A stretch of 64,000 nt of DNA. Source: Fodinibius sp052060035 (GTDB lineage: Bacteria; Bacteroidota; Rhodothermia; Balneolales; Balneolaceae). This document shows, one piece after another, positions 9,882-19,641 of the stretch. The notes beneath the pieces are model-generated. The model was not told the origin of the DNA and made no database searches. It saw nothing but the letters and a program-made list of their open reading frames with translations. The stretch spans positions 68,223 through 132,222 of the forward strand of contig NZ_JBPOEA010000006.1 in NCBI RefSeq assembly GCF_052060035.1. The letters are read 5' to 3'. Numbering within the stretch: the first letter of the stretch is position 1; every line of letters starts with the position of its first letter. The translations under genes were made by a program, and so were the position numbers.

Positions 9882-10083
9882 TGTTTGTTCGGTTTATGGT
9901 TAAATTTACAAATACGCAAATGTAATGAATTAAACGATTTATATAAATGTAAACTGAATCGTGCGTATTTTATTGTTAAAATGTTCAAAAATGACCTCTA
10001 TTGGCATTAGTTACATCATATCTAATCCCTGATATCAAATTTTGTTTCAATGTATAACTATTTTTTTATAAAATTAAACCCAT

Positions 10084-10788
10084 TTAGAAATTTGGGCTTA
10101 ATGTATGTTTCTGATAGAAATCACAAATAATATCCACGGCTTTGTCTTCTTCATCCGTTAAATGAAACAGATCAATATCTTCTTCTGATATCGTTCCATT
10201 TTTGACCATCGTATCAGTAATCCAGTCAACCAATCCACTCCAATAATCTGTACCGATTAAAACGATGGGAAAAGGATTTATTTTTTTGGTTTGAATAAGT
10301 GTTAGAGCCTCGAAAAATTCATCTAAGGTTCCAAAACCACCGGGAAAAACGATAAATCCCTGGGCATACTTTACAAACATGACCTTGCGTGCAAAAAAAT
10401 AGTGAAAGTTGATAATATAATCATGATCAACATAGGGATTTAATCCCTGTTCGTGGGGTAAGGTAATACCAAGTCCTACTGATTTCCCGCCCCCCTTTTG
10501 GGCCCCTTTGTTGGCGGCTTCCATAATTCCAGGTCCCCCACCGGTGATAATTCCAAATCCCCTTTCTGTCACTTTCTTGGCAGTTTGTTCGGCCATATCA
10601 TAATAGGGATCACCTTCCTTCATTCTTGCAGACCCGAAAATTGAAACACACGGTCCAATTTTAAAAAGCTTATCGTAGCCCTCTACGAATTCGCCCATTA
10701 TTTTAAATATACTCCAGACATCACCTTCGTGGCTATCACCGAAGTTATCGGGTACTGTAAGGTTATTGATTTCGTTTTCGCTACTCAT
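10084..10788 (-). CDS. LOG family protein (TIGR00730 Rossmann fold)
   Basis: A 234-residue LOG-family protein with both hallmark motifs, GGGPGIMEAAN at 83-93 and PGGFGTLDE at 149-157. Family members are nucleoside 5'-monophosphate phosphoribohydrolases (cytokinin-activating in plants and some bacteria) and were once called lysine decarboxylases. The cytosolic substrate here is unknown. It lies 9 bp downstream of the DUF5683 gene, which itself overlaps parB, so parA-parB-DUF5683-LOG probably form one transcript. Confidence 0.88.
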   Translation of the reverse strand: MSSENEINNLTVPDNFGDSHEGDVWSIFKIMGEFVEGYDKLFKIGPCVSIFGSARMKEGDPYYDMAEQTAKKVTERGFGIITGGGPGIMEAANKGAQKGGGKSVGLGITLPHEQGLNPYVDHDYIINFHYFFARKVMFVKYAQGFIVFPGGFGTLDEFFEALTLIQTKKINPFPIVLIGTDYWSGLVDWITDTMVKNGTISEEDIDLFHLTDEEDKAVDIICDFYQKHTLSPNF

Positions 10789-10797
10789 ATTACTTTT

Positions 10798-11475
10798 TTA
10801 CTTAGCTATTAAATCAATTGACAGGGTAAGTCCCGGCATATTAGACTGTGCCATTACCGCAGGTTTTACACGTGGTCGCATACTAAGATCTTTAGAAACA
10901 TCAAACGACCGCATGTGAGCAAACACATAGGCGTCAATTATATTAAGCCCATAAGCCAAAACAATCCCTACATACACGAGGTCGCGATTATTTCTAAACT
11001 TATTCCGCAAATCACGGACCTCATTTAAATTAGCATTTTCAGGAATGTACGAAGGTGTAGGACCAAATCGTAAGTCATCAGGAGTATCGGAATTCAAATT
11101 ATAATACGCTGCCCGATAGTCATGATATTTCCTTGTTAAATGTACGCTATAATATCCCAATCCCCCTAAAACAGCATATACAATTGGTACCTTCCACACT
11201 TGGTTATTAACAATTTGCCCCCAACCCGGGATAATCATCGACTTATAAAGAACACTACTGGGATCAGGCAGATCTTCATTAATATTTTTAGTTGTTGTAT
11301 CGTTTCTAAAATACAGATTCTGATAACGTACGTCAGTATTAGCATTAAAATTACCTGTAATATGGGAAAACGAATTTTTCAATTGTTGAGACTGCCCCAA
11401 TACAGGTGTACACAAAAAAGTAGATATGCTAAGAAATAGAATCGAAAAGCTCGAGTAGGCGATCCAGTTCCTCAT
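10798..11475 (-). CDS. DUF5683 domain membrane protein
   Basis: A secreted or membrane protein (~225 aa from the chosen start). The N-terminus is a signal peptide (SSFSILFLSISTFLCTPVLG). The central block SMIIPGWGQIVNNQ followed by a hydrophobic helix and YYSVHL is typical of DUF5683, and a second hydrophobic helix lies near residue 170. The function is unknown; in relatives it is commonly encoded next to parAB. The Met at 11475 is preferred over one at 11508 because it begins the signal peptide. The start overlaps parB by 47 bp. Confidence 0.8.
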   Translation of the reverse strand: MRNWIAYSSFSILFLSISTFLCTPVLGQSQQLKNSFSHITGNFNANTDVRYQNLYFRNDTTTKNINEDLPDPSSVLYKSMIIPGWGQIVNNQVWKVPIVYAVLGGLGYYSVHLTRKYHDYRAAYYNLNSDTPDDLRFGPTPSYIPENANLNEVRDLRNKFRNNRDLVYVGIVLAYGLNIIDAYVFAHMRSFDVSKDLSMRPRVKPAVMAQSNMPGLTLSIDLIAK

Positions 11476-12364
11476 CCGAATAATATTCGATACGTATTTC
11501 GCCGCCATTCTTCTTGGATTTAATATTGACTTTCGTACTTAATGTACTGCGTAGCCGATTCGATATTTCTTTTAAAAAAGCACGTTCTTTATCAGTAGGC
11601 TCAGTTTGTTCAGATTCTTTTTTAGGATCCTCATTCAGTTTTCGAATTACCTTTTCCGTTTTCCGAACCGAGTATCCTTTATCAATAATTTTGTTGTAAA
11701 CCTCCTCCTGATCGTCTTCATCATCGATAGAAAGAAGTGCCCGGGCATGTCCCATCGATATCTTTTGATCGCGAAGCCCTGCCTGAACAAAAGCAGGCAA
11801 ATTGAGTAAACGTAACATGTTGGTTACCGTAGACCGATTTTTACCTACCCGTTCGGCTACCTCTGCCTGTGTATATCCGGCTTCTTCGACCAGTCGCTGA
11901 TACCCCATCGCAACTTCAATAGGGTTTAAATCTTCGCGCTGAATATTTTCAATAAGCGCATACGAAATAATGTCATCATCATTTACCTCCCGAATATACG
12001 ACGGAATTTCCTCCAGACCCGCCAGCTTTGATGCCCGAAGACGGCGTTCACCGCTGATAAGCTCAAACCGTTTTTCACCGATGTAACGTACTGTAATCGG
12101 CTGTATTAGGCCGTGAGCCTCAATCGAATTAGCAAGTTCCTCGAGACGATCTTCATTAAATTCTTTTCTGGGCTGATGCGGATTAGGCCTAATATTATCA
12201 ACCGGAACATGCAAGACGATATTCACCCGCTTTTGGGGCTCCACATAGGGTGTTCCTCCATCCTGTTCTTCGCCTGATTTTTCTTGTTTCTCCTGCCCCT
12301 CTCCTTCATCATATTCAGGAAAAAAAGCTCCTAATCCTCGACCTAAAACTTTTTTCGACGCCAT
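11429..12364 (-). CDS. parB: Chromosome-partitioning protein ParB (parS-binding CTPase)
   Basis: A 311-residue ParB. The N-terminal ParB/Noc domain has IRPNPHQPRKEF near residue 60 and the CTP-binding GERR motif at 105-108. A helix-turn-helix follows at about 175-195 (AEVAERVGKNRSTVTNMLRL), then a charged linker and a C-terminal dimerisation domain (IRIEYYSDEELDRLLELF). It loads on parS and spreads as a CTP clamp. It follows parA by 13 bp. Confidence 0.96.
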   Translation of the reverse strand: MASKKVLGRGLGAFFPEYDEGEGQEKQEKSGEEQDGGTPYVEPQKRVNIVLHVPVDNIRPNPHQPRKEFNEDRLEELANSIEAHGLIQPITVRYIGEKRFELISGERRLRASKLAGLEEIPSYIREVNDDDIISYALIENIQREDLNPIEVAMGYQRLVEEAGYTQAEVAERVGKNRSTVTNMLRLLNLPAFVQAGLRDQKISMGHARALLSIDDEDDQEEVYNKIIDKGYSVRKTEKVIRKLNEDPKKESEQTEPTDKERAFLKEISNRLRSTLSTKVNIKSKKNGGEIRIEYYSDEELDRLLELFDSIS

Positions 12365-12377
12365 AGTTCATCACCTG

Positions 12378-13178
12378 TTAACTGCTCGCAAATACCGGAC
12401 TATCTTTAAAAAGATCTTTATTGCGATGGATAATTTCGCGTGCCAATGCCAAATAATTCTTAGCCCCCATACTGGTAGAATCATAAAGTAATGCCGGTTT
12501 CCCAAAGCTGGGAGCCTCGGCAAGACGCACATTACGTTTAATGATAGCTTCAAAGACACGATCATCGAAATACTTGCGCACTTCATCTGCCACCTGATCC
12601 GAAAGTCTTGTACGGGTATCATACATCGTTAATAAGACACCCTCAATTTCAAGCTCCGTATTTAAATGCTGACGAACAATCTTAATCGTATTTAATAACT
12701 GTCCCAACCCTTCAAGGGCAAAATATTCGCATTGTACCGGAATCAACACAGAATCGGATGCCGTTAATGCATTAATAGTAAGCAATCCAAGCGAAGGCGG
12801 ACAATCAATAATAATAAAATCGTACTGCTCTTTAAGTCCCGAAATAGCTTTTTCCAGAATTCGTTCCCGTTGGTCCCGATCAATCATCTCAATTTCGGCC
12901 CCAACCAAATTTATGTGCGAAGGAATTAACTCCAGAAAGGGCAATTCCGTTTCTCTGATAGCATCCGATGCATCTACTCCCCCTACCATCACTTCATAAA
13001 CGGAATGCGAAACAGTTTTTGCTTCAATACCCAAACCGCTGGTAGTGTTACTTTGAGGGTCTATGTCGATGATCAATGTGGTATGCTCAATAGCAGCAAG
13101 GCTGGCAGCAAGGTTGATAGCCGTTGTTGTTTTTCCAACGCCGCCTTTTTGGTTTGCTATGGAAATTATCTTACCCAT
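12378..13178 (-). CDS. parA: Chromosome-partitioning ATPase ParA (Soj)
   Basis: A 266-residue ParA/Soj ATPase starting MGKIISIANQ and carrying the deviant Walker A motif KGGVGKTT at 11-18, the DIDPQSNTTSG block near 40 and the Walker B region FIIIDCPPSLG. ATP-bound dimers coat the nucleoid and are released by ParB, moving origin regions apart. First gene of the parA-parB-DUF5683-LOG run. The ~270 bp upstream is AT-rich and holds only degenerate parS-like half-sites. Confidence 0.96.
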   Translation of the reverse strand: MGKIISIANQKGGVGKTTTAINLAASLAAIEHTTLIIDIDPQSNTTSGLGIEAKTVSHSVYEVMVGGVDASDAIRETELPFLELIPSHINLVGAEIEMIDRDQRERILEKAISGLKEQYDFIIIDCPPSLGLLTINALTASDSVLIPVQCEYFALEGLGQLLNTIKIVRQHLNTELEIEGVLLTMYDTRTRLSDQVADEVRKYFDDRVFEAIIKRNVRLAEAPSFGKPALLYDSTSMGAKNYLALAREIIHRNKDLFKDSPVFASS

Positions 13179-13393
13179 ATAAACAATCTATAACAACTAT
13201 TAATGTTGTAATGATTTAAAAATATAATGGGATGACTTATGGTAAACAAAAATACTTATTAACAAGTTGTTCACTTAGATATCAACATCCTTAGTTCCTT
13301 ACACGCCAATGCATTACAACTATTTAGCTAAAGAAATATTTTACATGTTCCACATATTGTTTCACGGATAACACAAAGGGACCCATTTTAATA

Positions 13394-13432
13394 AAAAAGC
13401 CGAACATATTTTTATAATATGTTCGGCTTTTT
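13394..13432. terminator. Bidirectional rho-independent terminator
   Basis: A 16-bp inverted repeat (AAAAAGCCGAACATAT / ATATGTTCGGCTTTTT) with a 7-nt loop; each strand ends in a T-run. It lies 14 bp downstream of the alanine dehydrogenase stop and most likely serves that gene. Confidence 0.85.
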
Positions 13433-13446
13433 CTATATCGTTTTAA

Positions 13447-14559
13447 TTACAAAACCTCTTCAATGGGAGTGTAATCCATATCAAACGCTTCGGCCACTTC
13501 TTTATAAACAATCTCACCATCAACAACATTAAGGCCTTTAATAAGCTCCTGATCATCTTTCAGAGCTTTTTTCCAGCCTTTATTTGCAATATCTACCGCA
13601 TAGGGCAAGGTAACATTAGTTAACCCAAGCGTTGAAGTCCGCGGTACAGCTCCGGGCATATTCGATACGCAGTAGTGGACCACGTCGTCAACTTCGTAAA
13701 TTGGATTATCGTGTGTAGTCGGTTTTGAGGTTTCAAAACATCCCCCCTGATCAATTGCAACATCCACTAATACCGATCCTTTTTGCATATCGGTCAACAT
13801 ATCTCGGGTAATTAAGCTTGGCGCCTTGGCACCAGGAATCAATACTGCCCCAATAATCATATCAACATGGGGAAGCATTTTTCGAATATTAGCTTCAGAT
13901 GAAAACATGGTATCCACATTGCGTGACATAATATCATCTAAATAACGAAGGCGCGGCATACTAATATCCATGATTGTAGTATTTGCGCCCATTCCGGCCG
14001 CAATCTTTGCAGCATTAACGCCTACAATCCCACCACCAATAACCAGCACATTAGCCGGTTTTACACCGGGAATTCCCCCCAGTAGAATTCCGAGTCCACC
14101 TTCAGGCTTTTCTAAATATTTAGCACCTTCTTGAGTGGCCATACGTCCGGCGACCTCACTCATAGGGATAAGTAATGGCAAAGAACCATCTTCTTTTTCT
14201 ACCGTCTCATAAGCAATGGCAACAGCTCCTGATTTCTTAACAGCTTCTGTCAGTTCACGGCTGGCGGCAAAGTGAAAATAGGTGAAAATAATTTGCCCTT
14301 TCTTCATTCGGTCATACTCTACCTCAATCGGCTCCTTCACCTTCATGATCATTTCGGCCTTATTCCAGAGCTCATCAACATCATCAATAATTTTAGCTCC
14401 GGCTTCTATATATTGCTCATCCGGGAAGCCACTACCCTCACCAGCTCCTTTCTCGATCAATACATCGTGACCGTTACGTTTCATTTTTGTTACACCGCCC
14501 GGAAGTAATGCCACGCGGTTCTCATGTGTTTTAATCTCTTTGGGTACACCTATAGTCAT
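13447..14559 (-). CDS. ald: Alanine dehydrogenase
   Basis: A 370-residue enzyme of standard length. It starts with the family signature MTIGVPKEIKTHENRVALLP, which contains the pyruvate-binding Arg, followed by the catalytic lysine region (MIMKVKEP) and the YFHFAASREL block. The NAD-binding Rossmann domain carries VIGGGIVGVNAAKIAAGMGA near 175-195. It reversibly deaminates L-alanine to pyruvate and ammonia with NAD+, in the cytosol. Monocistronic with its own terminator. Confidence 0.96.
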   Translation of the reverse strand: MTIGVPKEIKTHENRVALLPGGVTKMKRNGHDVLIEKGAGEGSGFPDEQYIEAGAKIIDDVDELWNKAEMIMKVKEPIEVEYDRMKKGQIIFTYFHFAASRELTEAVKKSGAVAIAYETVEKEDGSLPLLIPMSEVAGRMATQEGAKYLEKPEGGLGILLGGIPGVKPANVLVIGGGIVGVNAAKIAAGMGANTTIMDISMPRLRYLDDIMSRNVDTMFSSEANIRKMLPHVDMIIGAVLIPGAKAPSLITRDMLTDMQKGSVLVDVAIDQGGCFETSKPTTHDNPIYEVDDVVHYCVSNMPGAVPRTSTLGLTNVTLPYAVDIANKGWKKALKDDQELIKGLNVVDGEIVYKEVAEAFDMDYTPIEEVL

Positions 14560-14668
14560 GAATACAGAATTTTTGTTAACAGTATGCTACGGAATTAAAT
14601 CCGTGCCAAAGGTAGGTAATTTTCGGGAAAAGTTTAACTATAATGATCCCAATTTTAAATGACCTGAA

Positions 14669-14941
14669 TCACTCTTGATCAATTAAGCTTTGATACTTTT
14701 TAAAGCCTGATTTTGTCACAGTAATATGTCCATATAAAAGTGGCCCGCCAATCGTCTCTATCTTGATTAGCCCAAGCTCTTGCATATACTCCAGCACATG
14801 TTTTATTTCAGTCCGATCCCATTTCAGGTTATCGTTGACCTTTTGAACTGCAATTTTTTGTGACATCTCTTTTTTAGAAAGAGAAACAACTTCTTTTAAA
14901 AACTGCTGATACTTATTGCTGAATTCACTGCCAATAATCAT
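14669..14941 (-). CDS. Small winged-helix-like hypothetical protein
   Basis: A 90-residue protein with no firm family assignment. The pattern of helices and a terminal hairpin (ILE-rich helix ~45-58, IKIETIGGPLLYGHITVTKSG at ~60-80) resembles a compact winged helix such as those in predicted transcriptional regulators. No signal peptide or membrane segment. It lies alone on the minus strand between ald and the divergent DUF58 gene. Any DNA-binding role is a guess from fold-like appearance. Confidence 0.6.
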   Translation of the reverse strand: MIIGSEFSNKYQQFLKEVVSLSKKEMSQKIAVQKVNDNLKWDRTEIKHVLEYMQELGLIKIETIGGPLLYGHITVTKSGFKKYQSLIDQE

Positions 14942-15129
14942 GTGCTAATCCATTCGGTGATCCATTTTTTAGATATACAATACAATAACTGTATCTAAAC
15001 AAACCGTTATGGAACTGTTAATAAATTGTTATGATATCCGAATTCTCTGTTGGGCACTGCAATTATCAACTTTTAAATAAATGATAATTCCCCTATCCTT
15101 GCACCTAATACAATGCCAATATTTCGATT

Positions 15130-16005
15130 ATGATCTCAAAAGAAATTCTCCAGAAAGTCCGAAAAATTGAAATCCGTACCAAAGGAAAAGTAAACAACCT
15201 TTTCGGCGGAGAATATCAATCCGCATTCAAAGGGCGTGGAATGGAGTTTTCAGAGGTACGCGAGTACACTTATGGGGATGACATCAGACAGATCGACTGG
15301 AATGTTACCGCTCGCACAGGAGACCCCTTCATCAAACAGTTTGAGGAAGAGCGGGAGCAAACGTTAATGCTTTGCGTTGACATCTCTCCCAGCGGTATTT
15401 TTGGCAGCAGAGGACAAAGCAAAATGGAGTTGTCTATAGAGATATGTGCGGTACTTGCATTCAGCGCAATAAAAAACGGCGACAAAGTTGGCCTGATCCT
15501 TTTTACCGATGAAATCGAGAAGGTAATTCCACCCAAAAAAGGACGAATTCATGTTCTACGGCTTATCCGTGAACTCTTAACAACAGAACCCAAAGGCACC
15601 GGCACCGATATCAGTGAAGCGCTATCATACGTAAATCGTCTACTAAATAGACGTGCCATAATTGTTTTGGCCAGCGACTTTCAGGATGATGAATACGACC
15701 GGCAGCTAAAAATTACCAACCGTAAACATGATCTCGTAAATATCTTTATTAATGATAAGTTTGAGGATGAACTACCCAATCTGGGATTAATTCCCCTTCG
15801 GGATGCCGAAACCGGTGAAGAAGTTCTTGTGGATACATCCAGCGAAAAAGTTCGCAAAGAGTATCAGAAGAAAAGAGAACAAGCTAAGCATCAACTTCGG
15901 GACCAATTTTTACGCATGAAGATAGATATGATTGAGCTGGAGACAAACGCCTCATATATTCGTCCACTAATGACGTTTTTCCGCCGACGCATGCACCGGT
16001 ATTGA
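15130..16005 (+). CDS. DUF58 (VWA-like) protein of the MoxR/Bat type
   Basis: A 291-residue DUF58 protein. The N-terminal half has the signature GRGMEFSEVREY, YGDDIRQIDWNVTARTG and FEEEREQTLMLCVDIS; the rest is a von-Willebrand-A-like fold with DISPSG, GTGTDISEAL and LASDFQDD. These proteins normally lie next to a MoxR AAA+ ATPase and BatA/BatB VWA proteins, in systems thought to assist maturation or stress tolerance of envelope complexes. Here no moxR is in the window, and an opposite-strand M23 gene separates it from the VWA genes at 17.5-19.5 kb. Confidence 0.88.
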   Translation: MISKEILQKVRKIEIRTKGKVNNLFGGEYQSAFKGRGMEFSEVREYTYGDDIRQIDWNVTARTGDPFIKQFEEEREQTLMLCVDISPSGIFGSRGQSKMELSIEICAVLAFSAIKNGDKVGLILFTDEIEKVIPPKKGRIHVLRLIRELLTTEPKGTGTDISEALSYVNRLLNRRAIIVLASDFQDDEYDRQLKITNRKHDLVNIFINDKFEDELPNLGLIPLRDAETGEEVLVDTSSEKVRKEYQKKREQAKHQLRDQFLRMKIDMIELETNASYIRPLMTFFRRRMHRY

Positions 16006-17304
16006 TCATTTTACCTGAGTATGAGTCATAACAGGAGCATCAGCAATAGTGGTATCAATTTTAGCTTTCAGCTCACGTTTAAGACTATCCCGCACTTCGG
16101 CAAAAACGTCCATCAAGCTATCCGGCACTGACTCTGATGACGGCAGGTCAACAGTACGAGAATTTACCGGACGATCATTTCTATACAGTGAATAATGCAG
16201 ATGAGGACCGGTAGCCCGTCCTGTACTTCCCACATAACCAATAATCTGTCCCTGCTCCACTTTTACGCCTCGTTCTATGTTCCTGGCAAACCCCCGGAGA
16301 TGCAAATATGCAGTCCGATAGGTCGAATTATGAGTTATTTTTACAATATTCCCATTGGCTCCTCGGTATCGGGCTTCTGTAACGGTTCCATCTCCTACTG
16401 CCAACACCGGTGTTCCCGGTGGAGCGGCATAATCAACCCCATAATGCGGAACACGTTTCTTCAATACCGGATGATATCGACTACGTGAAAAGTTTGAACT
16501 TACTCGCTGACTAAATTTAAAGGGAGCTTGTAAAAGTGCTTTTTGAACGCTTTCTCCTTTTTCATTGAAATAACCTTTGATATCGCCGTGATTGAACTTG
16601 TAGGCCTGATACGATTCTCCACGATGAGTAAACCGGGCTGCTTTTATATCGCCAATACCGTAATAACTGTCATCAATAAACTGTTTATTATAAAGCACCT
16701 CGAACGAATCGCCGGAGCGTAACCCAAAGAAGTTTATCTGCCAGGCAAAGATATTAGCTATTCTATTGGTCAATAGTTGACTTCCATCCTGTGAACTAAT
16801 CGTTTGGTATAAGGAATTATCTATGGTTCCCGAAGCGGCAACCGTTTTGGTGGTAAGTGGCTGCGATGCCTGATAAATTTGCAGAGAATCTTTTTGCCAA
16901 TCTAATACTATATAATCAATGGGATTTTTCTGCAACAGGATATGTGACACATCCTGAGCACTATCAGCAGACACATATGCTCGGTATCTTTGTCCGGGCT
17001 TAATCTGATTAAAATCAATAAAATTACTTGCTTCTTGCGTTATGGCATAAATTTCCTGCGGGCTAAAATCGAATTTATCGAGTATAAGATATAAGCTTTC
17101 GTTGCGTTTAACGATATGCTCCTGAACTTCAACACTATCTATTTTAATGCCAAATTTATCGAAGGTGGGCGTAGAAATTGTGGTATCAACGGTTGCTGAA
17201 ATAGGCTCCAACTGCTGTTCAGGAGTATTATTCTGGACTTCAGACATACATCCCCACATAAAAAAAGTTAGCAGTACCCCTAAAAGAAAGTTCGCTCGCA
17301 TCAC
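16006..17304 (-). CDS. M23 family murein endopeptidase, lipoprotein
   Basis: A 432-residue envelope protein. The N-terminus has a lipoprotein-type signal ending in FFMWGC, so Cys19 is probably lipidated. Residues ~60-150 resemble an OapA/LysM-like glycan-binding region (VKRNESLYLILDKF, IKPGQRY). The C-terminal LytM/M23 domain has intact zinc ligands: HYGVDYAAPPGTPV (HxxxD) and GPHLHY (HxH). It probably cuts peptidoglycan cross-links during growth or division. Its stop abuts the DUF58 stop and it splits the DUF58-VWA locus. Confidence 0.9.
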   Translation of the reverse strand: MMRANFLLGVLLTFFMWGCMSEVQNNTPEQQLEPISATVDTTISTPTFDKFGIKIDSVEVQEHIVKRNESLYLILDKFDFSPQEIYAITQEASNFIDFNQIKPGQRYRAYVSADSAQDVSHILLQKNPIDYIVLDWQKDSLQIYQASQPLTTKTVAASGTIDNSLYQTISSQDGSQLLTNRIANIFAWQINFFGLRSGDSFEVLYNKQFIDDSYYGIGDIKAARFTHRGESYQAYKFNHGDIKGYFNEKGESVQKALLQAPFKFSQRVSSNFSRSRYHPVLKKRVPHYGVDYAAPPGTPVLAVGDGTVTEARYRGANGNIVKITHNSTYRTAYLHLRGFARNIERGVKVEQGQIIGYVGSTGRATGPHLHYSLYRNDRPVNSRTVDLPSSESVPDSLMDVFAEVRDSLKRELKAKIDTTIADAPVMTHTQVK

Positions 17305-17497
17305 TCCAAATTTGTTATAAATAGTTCTTTATAAGTTAGCATTTTCACAACATCTATGCATGATTAATATTGTATACAACTTTTCAGCTTCCTAATTTTT
17401 CCGAATGGCACTATTTTTTCTATTTTTGGTGGCTATTAATTGGGATTTTCGTGCTATCAACCGAAATGATATAAATATCAAAGCTCGTATTGCATCA

Positions 17498-18523
17498 GTG
17501 GTAACAAAAAAATATATAAAGAGATGTTCTATCGTCTGTCTATTCTTGATCATCCTAATTCCCTTTGCCGGGCAGGCGCAAGTTCTAAAAGAATTCTCTA
17601 CTGTCGACTCTCTACAAGTCGGTGACACTTTTGATTTTTCTATTATCCTTGATAAAAACCAAGAATACGATGATATAAGCTTTCCCGACAGCTCACATTT
17701 TGGCAGTGCTTTTGAAATTCGTTCCCGAAAGCAGTTTAAACTTTCTGAATATAAAGACAGCGTATACTATGAACTGCAATTTTTTGGTACTGCTGATACT
17801 CTAATCCCAAAATTACCGGTTCAACTAGTACAACAACAAGATACAACCCTCTTGTATACGAGGCCGATTCCTGTCGGTTTTAGCAGCATCTTGGCCACAA
17901 ATGATGAATCCCTTCGTCCGCTAAAACCCATTTTTGAATTTGCACGAGCATGGTGGCCTTACTTGTTGGGATTCCTGATCATTGCCATCGCAGCCTACTA
18001 TGCATATCAGTACTACCTGCAGTGGAAAGAACAGCAACAGCAGGAAAAAGAACGTCCCACATTTACTCCCACTCCTTTTCAAAATCCCTTAAAAGAGTAT
18101 CGAAAATCGATACAAAAACTTGAAAACACTCCATTGGATACCCAGGAAGATTACAAGAATTTTTACAGTAATTTGGGAGATGCCATTCGTCAATATTATG
18201 AATCGTTGTATAATCTTCCCGCTTTGGAATCGACCAGCGGAGAGCTCCTGAATATGCTAAGGAATGGTTCAATCGACCAAGATCTTATTGATGATACGCG
18301 AGCCGTATTACAGGAAGCAGATATGGTAAAGTTTGCCAAGTTTAATCCCACTCCCAAGCAAGCTAAACGAGCGCTACAAAAAGCCTATAATTTCCTGGAT
18401 CGGGCCCAGCAGATCGACGGGCCGCGCATTGATCACTTGCGCCGCAAACACCAGGCTAAAATGGAGGCTCAGCGCGAAGAACTTCACAAGGAATATGAAA
18501 ACGGTGAAAAGGTGAACGCATGA
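17498..18523 (+). CDS. BatD-like/DUF4381-like single-pass membrane protein
   Basis: A ~341-residue protein: signal peptide (CLFLIILIPFAGQAQ), a beta-rich periplasmic domain to ~150, one membrane helix near 160-185 (PYLLGFLIIAIAAYYAYQY), then a charged cytosolic helical tail. A GTG start at 17498 gives a normal signal peptide; the upstream ATG at 17405 would add 31 atypical residues. It overlaps the VWA gene by 4 bp (ATGA), so the two are co-translated. Its place between DUF58 and VWA genes supports a Bat-complex role. Confidence 0.72.
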   Translation: MVTKKYIKRCSIVCLFLIILIPFAGQAQVLKEFSTVDSLQVGDTFDFSIILDKNQEYDDISFPDSSHFGSAFEIRSRKQFKLSEYKDSVYYELQFFGTADTLIPKLPVQLVQQQDTTLLYTRPIPVGFSSILATNDESLRPLKPIFEFARAWWPYLLGFLIIAIAAYYAYQYYLQWKEQQQQEKERPTFTPTPFQNPLKEYRKSIQKLENTPLDTQEDYKNFYSNLGDAIRQYYESLYNLPALESTSGELLNMLRNGSIDQDLIDDTRAVLQEADMVKFAKFNPTPKQAKRALQKAYNFLDRAQQIDGPRIDHLRRKHQAKMEAQREELHKEYENGEKVNA

Positions 18524-19512
18524 GTTGGGCAAATCCTCATTTATTATGGCTATTGCTTCTGCTGATCCCCATCATTGGATATCAGATCTGGAAGCATCTG
18601 AGCAAAAAGAATCCCAGCCTATTATTTTCCAATACCTCGGGTCTTAAAAACCTTGGTGGCAACTGGCGAACATACGGAATCTGGGTAGCTCCGCTTTTAC
18701 AGGTTTTCGCTTTTATTCTTATCGTGATCGCCCTGGCCCGTCCCCAATACAAAAATACCACCGTAGAACGCAATGCCGAAGGAATCGACATTGTCTTAAC
18801 GCTGGATATTTCTACCTCGATGAAAGCCGAAGACCTGAAACCAAACCGGTTAGAAGCAGCCAAAAGTGTAGCTGAAGATTTTGTCAACAAACGCATTTCG
18901 GATCGTATCGGTTTGGTACTCTTTGCTCGTCAAAGCTTTACAATGGTGCCCCCTACCCTTGATTATGATCTGCTTAAAAGATTGCTTGGAGATGTTGAGA
19001 TGGGTGTAGTAGAAGACGGCACTGCCATTGGGATGGGCATTGCCACAGCCGTAAATCGGCTCAAAGAAAGTGAAGCCGAAAGCAAGGTTATCATCTTGCT
19101 CACTGACGGGCAAAACAATGCCGGAGAAATTGATCCGGTAACGGCCGCTGATCTTGCCGTTTCTTACGATATTAAGATATATACGATTGGCGCCGGTACA
19201 CGGGGTACAGCGCCCTATCCGGTCAAGGACCCTATTTTTGGCGATCGCTATCAAAATGTAGAGGTTAATATCGACGAGGAGATGCTTACCCAAATTGCCA
19301 ACATGACCAACGGCTCATATTTCCGAGCAACCGATACCGAAAAGCTGGAAGATATTTATGATCAAATTGATGAACTCGAAAAAACGGAGATTGAAGAAGT
19401 TATCTATACGGATATACAAGATCTATACGCACGGTTTTTAATTCCGGGCATCTTACTGCTTGTTTTGAGTATTATTTCCGAACAATTTGTCTTCCGCAAA
19501 GCCACAGAATAG
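18520..19512 (+). CDS. VWA domain membrane protein, BatA/BatB type
   Basis: A 330-residue protein with membrane helices near residues 7-22, 60-75 and 305-322. Between them is a von Willebrand A domain with a complete metal-ion-dependent adhesion site: DISTS at the first strand, the Thr in DGTAIGMG, and LTDGQNN. Architecture and length match BatA/BatB of the aerotolerance operon. The domain is expected in the periplasm or cytosolic face as a protein-binding module for a MoxR-linked complex. Translationally coupled to the preceding gene. Confidence 0.9.
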   Translation: MSWANPHLLWLLLLLIPIIGYQIWKHLSKKNPSLLFSNTSGLKNLGGNWRTYGIWVAPLLQVFAFILIVIALARPQYKNTTVERNAEGIDIVLTLDISTSMKAEDLKPNRLEAAKSVAEDFVNKRISDRIGLVLFARQSFTMVPPTLDYDLLKRLLGDVEMGVVEDGTAIGMGIATAVNRLKESEAESKVIILLTDGQNNAGEIDPVTAADLAVSYDIKIYTIGAGTRGTAPYPVKDPIFGDRYQNVEVNIDEEMLTQIANMTNGSYFRATDTEKLEDIYDQIDELEKTEIEEVIYTDIQDLYARFLIPGILLLVLSIISEQFVFRKATE

Positions 19513-19641
19513 CCAAATGGACTACTACCTTTATATAACACCAGTTAACAAACAGCGTTCTTATTCCCGAAGAACCTAATTAATGGTTATTTTGTTATCC
19601 ATTTATTTGAGCAGTAGAATTCTTTTCCAATAAATTAATTC

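Noticed and set aside
13179..13446. Origin of replication next to parAB
   Set aside because: The gap is AT-rich but holds no clear DnaA boxes and no origin genes; only degenerate parS-like sequence and the ald terminator.
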